A stretch of DNA of 36,125 nucleotides from Ktedonobacterales bacterium. Lineage in GTDB: Bacteria; Chloroflexota; Ktedonobacteria; Ktedonobacterales; JADMIN01. Under the pieces are notes generated by a model. The model did not search any database. It was not told the origin of the DNA and worked only from the letters and a program-made list of their open reading frames with translations. Location of the stretch: NCBI GenBank assembly GCA_025935195.1, contig JAICVS010000030.1, positions 1-36,125 on the forward strand. Direction: 5' to 3'. Positions 1-8,722 of the stretch are shown here, one piece after another. The position numbers and the translations under genes were made by a program. Position 1 is the stretch's first letter. Each line of letters starts with the position of its first letter.

Positions 1-1
1 G

Positions 2-961
2 CAGCTTCGCGACGTGAAGGTATACTTCCCGATTCGCGGTGGGCTGCTCGGCCGCACGGTCGCGCAGGTGAAAGCGGTGGACGGCGTTAGCTTCGACATC
101 CGCCGTGGCGAGACGCTCGGCCTGGTGGGCGAGAGCGGCTGCGGCAAGTCCACGCTGGGCCGCGCCATCCTGCATCTCATTCCACCAACCGCGGGATCGA
201 TCATCTTCAACGGCGACGACCTGACGCGGCTCTCGCCCAACGCCCTGCGCCAGCGGCGCGGCGACATGCAGATGATCTTCCAGGATCCCTTCAGCTCGCT
301 GGACCCCCGCTACACCATCGCCCGCGTGATCCTGGAGCCGCTCATCAACTACAATCGCGGCGGCGGCGACCAGCGGGCGACCCGCGTGCGCGAGCTGCTG
401 CAGGTGGTGGGGCTCAATCCCAACTGGATCAACCGCTATCCACACGAGTTCAGCGGCGGCCAGCGCCAGCGCATCGGCATCGCTCGCGCGCTCGCCCTGA
501 ATCCCAAATTCATCGTGGCCGACGAGCCCACCTCGGCGCTGGATGTCTCGATCCAGGCGCAGGTGCTCAACCTGATGCGCGACCTGCAGCAGGAGTTCCA
601 CCTCACCTATCTCTTCATCTCCCACAACCTCTCGGCCATCAAGCATGTGAGTGACCGTGTGGCCGTCATGTACCTCGGTCAGATCATGGAGATCGGCAAC
701 AGCGAAGATGTGTACCGGGATCCGCAGCATCCGTATACCATCGCGCTGCTCTCGGCCAGCCCCATCCCGGACCCAGAGCTGGAGTCATCGCGCAAGCGCA
801 TCATCCTCACCGGAGACGTGCCCAGCCCCGTGAATCCGCCGACTGGGTGTCCATTTCACCCGCGCTGCTGGAAGGCGCAGCCCATCTGCCGCGAGGTCCG
901 GCCGCCGCTGGAGCTGAAGCGGAATAATCAGTTGGCCGCGTGCCACTTCCCCGGCGCGTAG
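2..961 (+). CDS. Oligopeptide/dipeptide ABC transporter ATP-binding protein (OppF/DppF type), 5'-truncated by window edge
   Basis: This is the ATPase subunit of a peptide-type ABC importer, which hydrolyses ATP on the cytoplasmic face to drive uptake through a membrane permease pair. The track starts the ORF at a GTG at 14, but the frame is open to base 2 and reads QLRDVKVYFP, the usual family N-terminus, so the true start lies outside the window. The Walker A motif GESGCGKST, the Q-loop (MIFQDPFSSLDPR), the ABC signature SGGQRQRIGIARAL, Walker B with D-loop (FIVADEPTSALD) and the H-loop histidine (ISHNL) are all intact. The C-terminal oligopeptide-transporter extension follows, with its cysteines in GCPFHPRCWKAQPICRE. 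The binding-protein, permease and OppD-like genes would be expected upstream. Substrate cannot be told from this subunit; nickel or other solutes are possible. Confidence 0.95.
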   Translation, partial: QLRDVKVYFPIRGGLLGRTVAQVKAVDGVSFDIRRGETLGLVGESGCGKSTLGRAILHLIPPTAGSIIFNGDDLTRLSPNALRQRRGDMQMIFQDPFSSLDPRYTIARVILEPLINYNRGGGDQRATRVRELLQVVGLNPNWINRYPHEFSGGQRQRIGIARALALNPKFIVADEPTSALDVSIQAQVLNLMRDLQQEFHLTYLFISHNLSAIKHVSDRVAVMYLGQIMEIGNSEDVYRDPQHPYTIALLSASPIPDPELESSRKRIILTGDVPSPVNPPTGCPFHPRCWKAQPICREVRPPLELKRNNQLAACHFPGA

Positions 962-965
962 ACGC

Positions 966-1001
966 GGTGGGACGGCGGGATCCTTCTCCCGCCATCCCAC
1001 C
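966..1001 (+). terminator. Hairpin terminator after the ABC ATPase gene
   Basis: Arms of 15 nt (966-980 and 987-1001) pair with one mismatch around a 6-nt loop, starting 5 bp after the stop codon. There is no long T tract, so termination efficiency is uncertain. It marks the end of the peptide-transporter operon. Confidence 0.65.
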
Positions 1002-1034
1002 TGTCTGGACATCGGTCAGTCTACCCCGCCCACG

Positions 1035-1062
1035 TTACGCGGCGCTCCGCATGGCGTAGAAT
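1035..1062 (+). promoter_or_regulatory. Candidate sigma70 promoter for the Xre gene
   Basis: TTACGC (1035-1040) and TAGAAT (1057-1062) are separated by 16 bp. The -10 is good and the -35 weak. The gene start at 1210 would leave a leader of about 140 nt. Confidence 0.4.
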
Positions 1063-1209
1063 GAGCGTGCGGGGCGGGCGAGATAATTGAGACGCGCCGT
1101 AGGCGGGCGCGTGATCAGGTTGTCCATCGCGTATGCCCGCCATCCCCGCGAGCCGGTCGAGGCAACGGAGCCTTTGATCGGGTACGACACCTCAATGAGG
1201 AGGGTCATC

Positions 1210-1485
1210 GTGAAGCTTCGTGGATTACGTCAGGCGCGCCAACGCAGCGGCCTCAGCATCAGCCAGCTCGCGGATATTACGGACCTGCGCCGCGACACCA
1301 TCACGCATCTGGAGCATGGCAAGGAAGAGCCGCAACCCTACGTGTTGCGCCGCCTGGCAACCGCCCTCAACGCCACTACCGCGGACCTCGTCGGCATCTC
1401 TGTGATCGAATCCCCGCCAGCCGATCATCCTCAATCCACTGCCCCACATGATGGCGCGACGTCGTTAAGCGCCGCGGCCAGCTAA
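1210..1485 (+). CDS. Small Xre-family helix-turn-helix regulator
   Basis: A 91-residue DNA-binding protein consisting almost wholly of one HTH_3/Cro-C1 domain: LRQARQRSGLSISQLADITDLRRDTITHLEHG, then the family's closing helix around YVLRRLATALNATTADLVGI. The track ORF opens at TTG 1087, but a perfect AGGAGG sits 6 bp before the GTG at 1210, and the HTH homology begins right after it, so I use 1210. The C-terminal 20 residues are polar and probably disordered. There is no toxin, phage or restriction partner beside it, so its target is unknown. It lies between the transporter gene and a convergent chemoreceptor gene. Confidence 0.88.
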   Translation: MKLRGLRQARQRSGLSISQLADITDLRRDTITHLEHGKEEPQPYVLRRLATALNATTADLVGISVIESPPADHPQSTAPHDGATSLSAAAS

Positions 1486-1575
1486 CACTACCGGTGGCGA
1501 GTGCGGATATCCGGACGCGACCGCTTCCCGCCCGTATCCATGCCGCTAGGCGAGCAGGCGAGCGGGCGCTGCCGG

Positions 1576-3654
1576 TCAGCCTTGTACGTCGCGCTCGTCG
1601 CGCTCCAGAGTGGGGAGCGCGGAGGTTTCGTGATGCGCACGCGCGGGTATCGGCGGCGCAGCGTCGTGCCGATCCTCTCCGAGCGGTCCGCTGAGCGATG
1701 GGAACGATCGTGGCGACGAGGGAAGATGGGAATTTGGGGCGCTTGGGAAAGCCCTGTCTCCGTGGGCGGATGGTCTGCTGGAGTCGGGAGGCGGCGCGGC
1801 CACGGACTGAGGCAATGGCGGCAGTGGAGGCAAGGGAGCCGACGATTGCGGCAAAGCCCTCGTCGTCGCGCCGCGCGCGACGGGGGATGGCGCGACGACA
1901 TGAGGAGGGGCATAGAGGGGGATAGAAGCCGCTGAGCCTGGGATGCTCACGGCGGGCATAGGCTGTGTGGTGATCTCCGGCGTGGCGGCGGGGGAGAGCG
2001 TGGGGGCCGGCAGCTCTGCCTCGCGCTCCGGCGCCGCGCCGAGGCGGAAGACGCTGATCGAGCGCAGGAGCGCGCGCGCCAGCTCTTCCAGGCGATCCAG
2101 CGCGGCACGACTCTCTTCCATGCTGTCGCGGGTTTGCATGGTGATGTCGGCGATGTCCGCCATCGAGCGCGAGATGGCGGCGGCAGTCTCAGCCTGTTGT
2201 GTGGCCGTGTCGTTCATGACGGCGATGGCTTGTGCCAGCTTCCGTGTGGCAAGATCCACGGCCTCAAGCGCGGCGCCCGCCCGCAGCGCCAGCTCAGACT
2301 GAAGCACGACCTGCTGTGTGCTGTGCTCGATGGCGATGACGACGCTATTCGTCTCGTTCTGCATGCCCTTGATGCGCGCATGGATTTGTTTGGTCGCCTC
2401 GGCGCTGCTGTTGGCGAGGTTGCGGATCTCCTGTGCGACGATGGCGAAGCCACGGCCGTTCTCGCCGGCGCGCGCCGCTTCGATGGCGGCGTTGAGGGCG
2501 AGCAGATTAGTCTGGCTGGTGAAGTCGGAGACCATCTGCACGATCTCGCCGATCTCCTGGCTGCTCTCGCCAAGCCGCTTCATCTTCTTGACGGACTGTA
2601 TCGCCATCTCGCGCACCTGGCTCATGCCCTCGGCCGCATGCTCAGCCGCATCGCGCCCTTCCCGCGAGATTTCGATGGCCTCGTGCGCCTCGCCAGCCGC
2701 CCGATGGGCGATGTCGGCGATGGTGTGGACGCTGGCGGCCATGTCGCCAATGGCGGTCGAGACCTCTAGAATCTGATCTGCCTGGTGTTGGGCGTTGGTG
2801 ACGAGCTGAGTGGCGGCGTCACGCATGCCGGCGGCGTTCTCGGCAACCACCACGCCAGCCTGACGTGTCTCTCGCAGGAGCTTGCTGAGCGCCTCCAGCA
2901 CCGCGTTGAGCGACTCGGCCATCGGTCGCAGCGCCTGATCGTCGGCCTGTACTCGTACCTCCAGATTGCCCTGGCGCACCTGCTCCAGATGGTAGAGCAG
3001 CGCGAAAAGCTGGTCTTCGAGGGCGCCACGTTCCTGTTCACGCTCCTGGAAGAGCGCCGAGGTGTCAATGGCGAGGGCGGCCTGGCTGGCGAACAGCTCG
3101 ACAATCTCCAGGGTCTCGAGGGAAGGAATCTTGCCGTCGTCGGGCTGGTCGAGCGAGAGGATGCCGAGGATTTCCCCCTCGTGACGCGGGCTGTAGAGCG
3201 GGACGAAGAGCACGTCTTCGGGGTGCCAGGCATCGGGGGAGCGCTGGGCACTGGGGGGCTGGGGCGTGTAGACGGTGACACCCTCGACCCCTTCGAGCAG
3301 GTGTTTGTAGAGATGGCTGATGAAATAGGAGCGACCGACACAGAATTCCGGCCGCATCACGGAGAAGAGCCGGGAGACGGCAGGGGGTGACTTGATCAGG
3401 CGTTGGCGCTCAGCGTCGGTCAGGCCAGTGGTGGCGACCACCTCGGCGTACTCGGCGCCCGAAGGGAAGAGGTTGAGCACGGCGACCTGGAAGCCCAGTG
3501 TGCCGCTGATGGCGTCCACAACATGCGCCAGGATGCTCTCAAGCCCCATCTCGGCACGCAGCTCGGTGCCAAGGCGCACGATCTCCTTGATCTGTCGCGT
3601 GCGGCGCTCGACATCGCGATCGGAGCCGCGCCGCTGTACCCAGTTCACGACCAT
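1576..3654 (-). CDS. Cytoplasmic methyl-accepting chemotaxis protein with GAF sensor
   Basis: A soluble chemoreceptor of 692 residues that would signal to CheA/CheW. The order is an N-terminal coiled stretch, a GAF-type sensor (about 30-205, [10 protein letters not shown]...[10 protein letters not shown]), a HAMP-like segment (about 225-265, [20 protein letters not shown]), a long coiled-coil signalling domain with the family hairpin tip [20 protein letters not shown] (about 380-400), then roughly 150 residues rich in Pro, Ala and Ser that look disordered. I see no hydrophobic membrane segment or signal peptide, so it should be cytosolic. The track start is GTG 3684; I prefer ATG 3654, preceded by GAAGAGGGGG at suitable spacing. 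No cheA, cheW, cheR or cheB lies in the window. The ligand is unknown. Confidence 0.9.
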   Translation of the reverse strand: MVVNWVQRRGSDRDVERRTRQIKEIVRLGTELRAEMGLESILAHVVDAISGTLGFQVAVLNLFPSGAEYAEVVATTGLTDAERQRLIKSPPAVSRLFSVMRPEFCVGRSYFISHLYKHLLEGVEGVTVYTPQPPSAQRSPDAWHPEDVLFVPLYSPRHEGEILGILSLDQPDDGKIPSLETLEIVELFASQAALAIDTSALFQEREQERGALEDQLFALLYHLEQVRQGNLEVRVQADDQALRPMAESLNAVLEALSKLLRETRQAGVVVAENAAGMRDAATQLVTNAQHQADQILEVSTAIGDMAASVHTIADIAHRAAGEAHEAIEISREGRDAAEHAAEGMSQVREMAIQSVKKMKRLGESSQEIGEIVQMVSDFTSQTNLLALNAAIEAARAGENGRGFAIVAQEIRNLANSSAEATKQIHARIKGMQNETNSVVIAIEHSTQQVVLQSELALRAGAALEAVDLATRKLAQAIAVMNDTATQQAETAAAISRSMADIADITMQTRDSMEESRAALDRLEELARALLRSISVFRLGAAPEREAELPAPTLSPAATPEITTQPMPAVSIPGSAASIPLYAPPHVVAPSPVARGATTRALPQSSAPLPPLPPLPQSVAAPPPDSSRPSAHGDRAFPSAPNSHLPSSPRSFPSLSGPLGEDRHDAAPPIPARAHHETSALPTLERDERDVQG

Positions 3655-3861
3655 ACGCCCCCTCTTCCCAACTGGCCGGCACACCGTCTCTTGTTCGTCT
3701 GTTTACCGTGGCAGTGACCGGGCCGCGTGCCGTCTCCTCGTCAGCGTCTCCTCACTGCCAGCGCCATCTTGCCGCCTCGTCGGTCCGCCGCTCAGGATAG
3801 CACATCCTCCTTCGTCACACAAACGCCGCGCCACGCTTGCCATCGTATGGCCGCCTATGGG

Positions 3862-5013
3862 TCAGGCAAGCGCCTCATGGATGAAGCGAGCGCAGACGGC
3901 GCGGAAGCGCGCCAGGCTGAGCAGGGCGATCCATTCGTCGTGGCTGTGCCAGTTGGCGCATTCGGGCTGGAAGATGAGGGTGGGGATGCCGCGGGCGGCG
4001 AAGAAGCGCGCATCCGAGGCGCCCGCCTCGCGGGCGAGCGGGAGGTCGTGCCCAAGCTCGCGCCGCGCCGCCGCTTGCAGCAGGGCGACCGAGGGCGAGT
4101 GATCGTCCAGACGGAAGGCGGGGCCGCGCAGCAGTGTCCGGGTGGCGGTGTGGAAGGGGCGGAGGATGGCCGCGATCTCGCCAGCAAGAGCGGTGGACGT
4201 GTCAGCGGTGGAAGGCGAAGCGCCGGCGGGATAGCGGATATCGAGGATGCCGCTGGCGGCCTGGGGGAGGGTATTGGGCGAGTTGCCTTCGCTACGGAGA
4301 TCGGTGAGGGTGATGGAGACGCGCCAGTCATCTTCGTCCGTGGGGATGGGGTAGCGGCGGCGCAGCTCCTCGTAGCCGGCGTAGAGGCGCTCGATGGCGC
4401 TCGCGCCCAGCCAGGGACGAGAGCCGTGCGCCGCCGTGCCATGTGTGGAGAGCGCCAGCCGCAGCACGCCTTTCTGCTCGCGGATGAGGCGCATGTTGGC
4501 ACCGCCGTCGGGCAGCAGCACGACCTCAGGCGGCGTCTCCATGCGCTCCAGCACGTGGAGCGCGCCATGCTCGCCGCCGCTTTCTTCGTCAGTGGTGAGG
4601 AGCAGGCCCAGGCTGGGCAGGCGCTCGCAAGCCAGAAGGTCCAGCAGGGCCGCGACAGGGCCTTTCATGTCGGCGGCGCCACGGCCATAGAGCCGGCCGC
4701 GCTCGTCACGTCGCGGGGTGAAGGCATTCGGTTCGGAGGCGGCGACAACGTCCAGGTGGCCGACGAGCAGCACACGAGGCGGGGTGTCGCCGTGCCACAG
4801 CAGCGCGGATGGCTTGCCGCCGGAATGGTACCGCTGGACGCGCAGGTCTGGCGCGCGGGAGCGGGCATGTTCGACGGCCCAGGCGAGGCAGCGGTCCAGC
4901 GCGTCGCTGTCGTCCGCGAGGGTGGGGAAGGCGATGAGCGCGGCGGCGATCTCCGCCAATCGCTCGCTGTCGTCGGGCGTCGCGTCGTCGGGTGTGTGCG
5001 TGTGGCTGCTCAC
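3862..5013 (-). CDS. M20-family zinc metallopeptidase / deacylase (ArgE/DapE/CPG2 type)
   Basis: A cytosolic amidohydrolase of 383 residues that would cleave an N-acyl or C-terminal peptide bond using two metal ions. Metal-site motifs are in order: VLLVGHLDVV (His and Asp), GRGAADMKGP (bridging Asp), TTDEESGG (general base Glu plus ligand Glu) and a C-terminal His in ANWHSHDEW. The middle carries the lid/dimerisation domain. The N-terminus MSSHTHTPDD is polar, with no signal peptide. The start is GTG 5013 with only a weak ribosome site, so a slightly later start is possible. The TnpB element ends about 80 bp upstream and may have replaced the native promoter region. The substrate (acyl-amino acid, carbamoyl or dipeptide) cannot be chosen from sequence alone. 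Confidence 0.88.
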   Translation of the reverse strand: MSSHTHTPDDATPDDSERLAEIAAALIAFPTLADDSDALDRCLAWAVEHARSRAPDLRVQRYHSGGKPSALLWHGDTPPRVLLVGHLDVVAASEPNAFTPRRDERGRLYGRGAADMKGPVAALLDLLACERLPSLGLLLTTDEESGGEHGALHVLERMETPPEVVLLPDGGANMRLIREQKGVLRLALSTHGTAAHGSRPWLGASAIERLYAGYEELRRRYPIPTDEDDWRVSITLTDLRSEGNSPNTLPQAASGILDIRYPAGASPSTADTSTALAGEIAAILRPFHTATRTLLRGPAFRLDDHSPSVALLQAAARRELGHDLPLAREAGASDARFFAARGIPTLIFQPECANWHSHDEWIALLSLARFRAVCARFIHEALA

Positions 5014-5075
5014 GAATCACCGTCCGATCTAGCGGTCGCGCCGGGCGTGTCCTCAGCGTGTGGCATGGGTGGTCT

Positions 5076-5250
5076 ATAGTTTCCTACGTCAGATACCCCC
5101 GGCTCAAGCACGGGGGCTTGTGTCTGGACTCCACCGCAACTCCGTGTAGCGTCGCCGCCGCACGGCTTTGGCTTCAGCGTCCGACACATCAGGGCGTTCC
5201 GACAAGACGCCCGTTCTCACCCAGTCCTGCCGGGCGAGAAGCGTTCTGAG
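5076..5250 (-). ncRNA. Putative TnpB guide RNA (omega/reRNA) spanning the tnpB 3' end and right end
   Basis: In characterised TnpB elements the guide RNA is transcribed from the 3' part of tnpB through the right-end hairpin, and its guide is the host sequence just outside the element. Here the right-end hairpin CCCCCG/CGGGGG (5096-5101 with 5111-5116, 9-nt loop) contains the tnpB stop codon, as expected for such an overlap. The 5' limit and the guide are not visible from sequence; coordinates are approximate. If the element ends just after the hairpin, the guide would start in minus-strand sequence near TATCTGACGTAGG. Confidence 0.4.
5096..5116 (-). repeat. Right-end hairpin of the TnpB element
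   Basis: A perfect 6-bp CCCCCG/CGGGGG stem with a 9-nt loop holds the tnpB stop codon (TGA, 5106-5104). It resembles the left-end palindrome in its first arm (AAGCCCC). Confidence 0.7.
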
Positions 5251-6411
5251 CGCGACGTTGCGCGCGCCTACCAAGTCCGCGTGGATGACTAGACGGCACG
5301 CCTGACAGCTGAATAGCAATCCTTTGCTGGGCCGGTTATCCGCTGCGGTGTACCCACAGCGTGGGCATGCTTGACTGGTCTTGTAGGCGTCCACCTTCAC
5401 GGTCATGCTGCCAGCAAGCAGTGCTTTGTAGGCCACATAGCCCTGCAGCTCGGCGAAGGCCCACTGCGAGGTGTGCCGATTCGCACGGCGCTGCTTCTCC
5501 GTGGCCTTCTGACGGTGCCCGCGGTTAGTCCGCTCACGGATGTGGGTCAGGTCTTCCAGGCCAATGAGGCTGTGCGGATAGGCGTCCACGATCTGCCGGC
5601 TGATGACGTGGTTGCGATCTTGCTTCAACCGTCTCTCTCTCCCGGCGATCACGATGAGTCGTCGTGTGGCCGAGCGAGTGCCTTTCTGCTGCAATCGCTT
5701 CCGCAGCCGGGCGTAGTGGTCTGCCTGGGCACGGGCCTCTTTGCCAGGAAAGAACCGTGTACGGTTTTGTGTGTCCGTGGCGGCGGCCAGATACCGCTGG
5801 CCCACGTCCACGCCGACGAGACGTTGATGCGCCTCAGGACTCGGGTCCGCGACCGCAATCTCCAGACTCACCAGCAGGTAGAACTGCTGGCGCGGCTTGT
5901 CATACCAGAGCTTGGCGGCGCCGATGCGCGCCCCCTGCTGGATGAGGGACACGTGCCGGGCATAGCCGCTATAGGGCAGAATCACCCGCCCATCCAAGGT
6001 CAGGAGGCTCACCCGCCGGTCCGTCTTGAAGCTGTAGTCCTTGCCAAACTGGTAGGTCAATGTAGGCGAGATGAAGCGCGGCACGGTATCCAGGCCTCGG
6101 TAGTGCTTCTTCGTCTTGCCCGCCGCCCGCGCCGCCACATTGGTCTTCACCTTGGTCCACAGCGTCTTGTAGGTCGCGCCGACCTGACGTGGCACTGAGC
6201 AGGCCATCTGCGCGGGCAACCCAAAGCGTGTGCGGATGGCCGCGTAGGTGCCGTCCTGCAAGTCTACCGCATGGCTCATCTTGCCGTGTGCGAAGGCATA
6301 GCCACTCACGTAGTTCAGCGCGTCGCGGTAGGTCAGTTGGGTCTGGCGCAGCGCGCGGAACTGCGCAGGAGTCGTATGCAGCTTGAGCTTGGCGGTGATG
6401 ATCTGCTTCAT
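5104..6411 (-). CDS. tnpB: TnpB RNA-guided endonuclease (OrfB, IS200/IS605 family)
   Basis: TnpB is the RNA-guided DNA nuclease of IS200/IS605 elements and the ancestor of Cas12. This 435-residue copy is full length and apparently intact. It has the N-terminal helical OrfB domain, then a split RuvC-like nuclease with all three acidic residues in the expected places: D202 (VGVDVGQRYLA), E286 (LIGLEDLTH) and D379 (VIHADLVGARN). A four-cysteine zinc ribbon (C349, C352, C369, C372) is inserted before the last one. The ATG start at 6411 opens with MKQIITAKLKLHTTPAQ, a normal family N-terminus. The stop falls within the right-end hairpin, so mRNA and guide RNA overlap. There is no frameshift or missing catalytic residue, so activity is plausible. 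No TnpA partner is encoded nearby. Confidence 0.95.
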   Translation of the reverse strand: MKQIITAKLKLHTTPAQFRALRQTQLTYRDALNYVSGYAFAHGKMSHAVDLQDGTYAAIRTRFGLPAQMACSVPRQVGATYKTLWTKVKTNVAARAAGKTKKHYRGLDTVPRFISPTLTYQFGKDYSFKTDRRVSLLTLDGRVILPYSGYARHVSLIQQGARIGAAKLWYDKPRQQFYLLVSLEIAVADPSPEAHQRLVGVDVGQRYLAAATDTQNRTRFFPGKEARAQADHYARLRKRLQQKGTRSATRRLIVIAGRERRLKQDRNHVISRQIVDAYPHSLIGLEDLTHIRERTNRGHRQKATEKQRRANRHTSQWAFAELQGYVAYKALLAGSMTVKVDAYKTSQACPRCGYTAADNRPSKGLLFSCQACRLVIHADLVGARNVALRTLLARQDWVRTGVLSERPDVSDAEAKAVRRRRYTELRWSPDTSPRA

Positions 6412-6499
6412 ACAGGCAGTCTCTCACACGTTCACCCCTATCGCAAGCGATGTCTACTGATGAAAAACATCCCTGCCTGACGGCAGCGGCGCATTCCTT

Positions 6500-6518
6500 C
6501 CCGCCCTAAAGGGACGGG
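6500..6518 (-). repeat. Left-end hairpin of the TnpB element
   Basis: CCCG-CCC pairs with GGG-a-CGGG around a TAAA loop (minus strand CCCGTCCCTTTAGGGCGGG), about 90 bp upstream of the tnpB ATG. It is a typical IS200/IS605 subterminal palindrome with a one-base bulge. Confidence 0.65.
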
Positions 6519-6648
6519 GCTTCCTGCGCCGGTTTCTGTGATATTGGGGCGTGGGCACGGTGCGCGCCTCAACGAGCGTCGAGTGGAGAAAGCGAGAACA
6601 GGCGTGGCAGAACAACACGGCGGGCCGCCCCAGGTGCAGGGGACGCCC

Positions 6649-6984
6649 ATGCCGACACCCAGCGGCTTGCAGTACATCGAGGTAGCGCGGGGGAGCGGGG
6701 CCGAGGCGCGGGCGGGCCAGCAGGTGACGGTGCATTATACGGGCTGGCTGACGAATGGGACAGAGTTCGACGGCTCGCGCGGGCGCAACCAGCCGTTCGC
6801 GTTCGCGCTGGGGCGCGGGCAGGTGATTCGCGGCTGGGATGAGGGCGTGCAAGGGATGCGTGTGGGCGGGCAGCGCCGGCTGATCATCCCGCCGGAGCTG
6901 GGCTATGGAGCGCGCGGGGCAGGCGGGGTGATTCCGCCGAACGCGACGCTGATCTTCGACGTGGAGTTGCTCGACGTGCGCTAG
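6649..6984 (+). CDS. FKBP-type peptidyl-prolyl cis-trans isomerase
   Basis: A single-domain FKBP that speeds up rotation about X-Pro bonds during protein folding. The hallmark core is complete: GQQVTVHYTGWLTNGTEFDGSR, FALGRGQVIRGWDEGVQGM, RRLIIPPELGYGARG, IPPNATLIFDVELL. I start at ATG 6649 (MPTPSGLQYIEV), which has AGGGG 6 bp upstream and gives 111 residues, the normal size of a minimal FKBP. GTG 6604 would add 15 residues (VAEQHGG...). The track start at 6538 lies almost on the TnpB left end and is unlikely. There is no signal peptide with the chosen start, so it should be cytosolic. The TnpB element lies immediately upstream; the next gene is convergent. Confidence 0.92.
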   Translation: MPTPSGLQYIEVARGSGAEARAGQQVTVHYTGWLTNGTEFDGSRGRNQPFAFALGRGQVIRGWDEGVQGMRVGGQRRLIIPPELGYGARGAGGVIPPNATLIFDVELLDVR

Positions 6985-7062
6985 GCGCGCTCCGCATGCC
7001 GGCACCGGATGGCGGGCGTTGAGGGGAAGGCGTTTTGGCCGCAAATGATCACTCGCCCTTCC

Positions 7063-8517
7063 TTACGCGCTGATGGTGACGGCGACGATGCCCGCCAATG
7101 TGCCGATGAAGAGGGTGCGCTGCGAGAGCGTGGGCGTGGCGAAGCGCGAGATGGGACCGACGGGGAGCGTCGCGCGGACCGCGCCCGTGGCGGCGTCGAG
7201 CGCGTAGAGCGTGCCGGAAGGGGAGGTGTCGAGGCTGTAGACCGTCTGGCCGGCGACGATGGGCGAGCCGGTCACCTGCGCGGGGGCGTGCCAGCCGAGT
7301 GATACGCTTGGGGTGGATGTGGCGGAGGTGAGGGTGAGCTGGCGCAGGCCGTTGGTGCAGGGGATGAAGAGGGATTGCCCGCTGACGGCAGCGCCCCCGT
7401 AGGCACGGCAGACTTGCAGCGTTTGGAGCTGACCGCCGACGCCGCCGAGGTGATCGGCGCGCAGCAGGTAGCCCTGCCCGCCTTTGCCGTTGGCGTAGAC
7501 CAGCCCGCTGGGCAGCAGCACCGGCCCCATTGAGCCGAGGTCGGCATCTCCCGCGTTCTCTTGCGGCCAACTGCTCGGCGCGAAGCCATCCTGAAGCTGG
7601 AGCGTGGGCGAGAGGCGCAGGATGGAATCGCTGTGGTCCCAGTCGCCGCCGGTGGCGGCGCCGTTGCCGACGGAGACGTACAAGTTGCCCTGGGCGTCTA
7701 GGACCAGCCCAGGCGTGGCCCAAATGCCAGCCTCGCGCTGGGTTGGCACCTGATAGGTGAGCAGCACGCCGGCGCCATCGGTGCGCGCGGCGACGACGGT
7801 GCCGTGGTAGTTGCCGCAGTCGCCGAAGAGGCCACCATAGGCGATGTAAACATGGTCGCCGGCGAGGGCGAGGGCGGCGCGCTGCTGGAGGACGGTCGGA
7901 TCGGCGCCGGGCGGGTCAACGGAGCGGCGGACCTTGACCTGGCCGGTATCGGGGTCCAGGCCGACGAGCTCGTGGGCCGAGCCGGTGATCTCGGCGACGG
8001 CGAAGACGAGGTTGGTGCGCGGATCGTAGACCGGTGTGCCGGTGATGCCGAGCGGGTCAATGTTGCCGCAGGGCAGCGCGGAGAGCGGCACCGGCTGGCC
8101 GACGGAGGTGCGCCACTGCACCTGGCCGGTGCGCGCGTCTAGGGCATACAGGGTGTCGTGCTCGGTCGCCACGAGCACGTGGCCGCGGACGACGAGCGGC
8201 TCGGCGTAGACGGCGCCATCAAGAGGGGTCTGCCAGAGGCGAGTGAGGCTGCGAGGGTCGGGAGCGCCGGCAATGAAGCCGGTGCGGGCCGGGTTGGCGT
8301 GGTACATAGTCCAGTCGGCGCTGGTCGCGGGGCGCGGCGTGAGCGTGGCGGGGGCGAGCGTGGTCGGCGTGATGGGCGCGGGCGGGGGCGGGCTATCTCC
8401 GCAGGCGGACAGGAGGAGCAGCAGCGCGGCGCATACCCCAGCCCAGACGGCGTAGATATGACCGCGACGGGCGGATGGGACACGAGATGTGGATGTGGTG
8501 CGCTTGTCGTCTCTCAT
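7063..8517 (-). CDS. PQQ-repeat beta-propeller lipoprotein
   Basis: A secreted, lipid-anchored protein of 484 residues. After a basic N-terminus and hydrophobic stretch, the lipobox LLLLLSACGD predicts lipidation on Cys, followed by a Pro/Thr-rich linker. The rest is a propeller of outer-membrane-assembly/quinoprotein type, with recurring blade signatures such as DTLYALDARTGQVQWRTSVG and GTLYALDAATGAVRATLPVG. I see no full catalytic quinoprotein dehydrogenase signature, so it is more likely a binding or scaffold propeller. The track start at 8856 overlaps the divergent cyclophilin gene. ATG 8517 (MRDDKRTT) has AAAGG 7 bp before it and directly precedes the signal sequence. It is convergent with the FKBP gene and divergent from the cyclophilin gene. 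Confidence 0.87.
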   Translation of the reverse strand: MRDDKRTTSTSRVPSARRGHIYAVWAGVCAALLLLLSACGDSPPPPAPITPTTLAPATLTPRPATSADWTMYHANPARTGFIAGAPDPRSLTRLWQTPLDGAVYAEPLVVRGHVLVATEHDTLYALDARTGQVQWRTSVGQPVPLSALPCGNIDPLGITGTPVYDPRTNLVFAVAEITGSAHELVGLDPDTGQVKVRRSVDPPGADPTVLQQRAALALAGDHVYIAYGGLFGDCGNYHGTVVAARTDGAGVLLTYQVPTQREAGIWATPGLVLDAQGNLYVSVGNGAATGGDWDHSDSILRLSPTLQLQDGFAPSSWPQENAGDADLGSMGPVLLPSGLVYANGKGGQGYLLRADHLGGVGGQLQTLQVCRAYGGAAVSGQSLFIPCTNGLRQLTLTSATSTPSVSLGWHAPAQVTGSPIVAGQTVYSLDTSPSGTLYALDAATGAVRATLPVGPISRFATPTLSQRTLFIGTLAGIVAVTISA

Positions 8518-8640
8518 CTGCCGGCCTTTCTCGCCAGGTGGCACTGCCCCATTCGCATCTGCGCCGCGTCCAGGCGCGCGGCCGCACTCGCCATTTGGAC
8601 TATAGTATGACGCGCGGAATAGGCGGGGTATGACTGGGGT

Positions 8641-8669
8641 ATGACGCAGGGTCGGGCGTGCGGTACGAT
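8641..8669 (+). promoter_or_regulatory. Candidate sigma70 promoter for the cyclophilin gene
   Basis: ATGACG (8641-8646) and TACGAT (8664-8669) are spaced by 17 bp, about 54 bp before the start codon. Just upstream is a direct repeat, GGGGTATGAC twice (8626-8645 region), overlapping the -35, which could be an operator in this divergent gap. Confidence 0.5.
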
Positions 8670-8722
8670 ATAGCTCTGGATGACGCCGGGCCGAGGTGGC
8701 TCGGAGAGGAGGAGGGAAGGTT

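Larger units (their letters stand above)
5085..6530 (-). mobile_element. IS200/IS605-group element carrying only tnpB (IS1341-like)
   Basis: The tnpB gene is bracketed by two related imperfect palindromes. On the minus strand the left end reads AAGCCCCGTCCCTTTAGGGC and the right end AAGCCCCCGTGCTTGAGCCG. Such subterminal hairpins are what TnpA transposases of this group recognise. No tnpA (Y1 transposase) is present, so movement would need one supplied in trans. The outer boundaries are estimates: the exact cleavage sites and the target-adjacent motif cannot be fixed without an empty site. The element sits between the M20 gene and the FKBP gene. Confidence 0.7.

Noticed and set aside
5085-6530. 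Cas12 or CRISPR effector
   Set aside because: The 435-residue size, IS-type end hairpins and lack of an array or cas1/cas2 fit TnpB, not a CRISPR effector.
6538-6648. N-terminal extension of the FKBP gene from the track start
   Set aside because: It begins at the edge of the TnpB left end and lacks a ribosome site; FKBP homology starts after ATG 6649.
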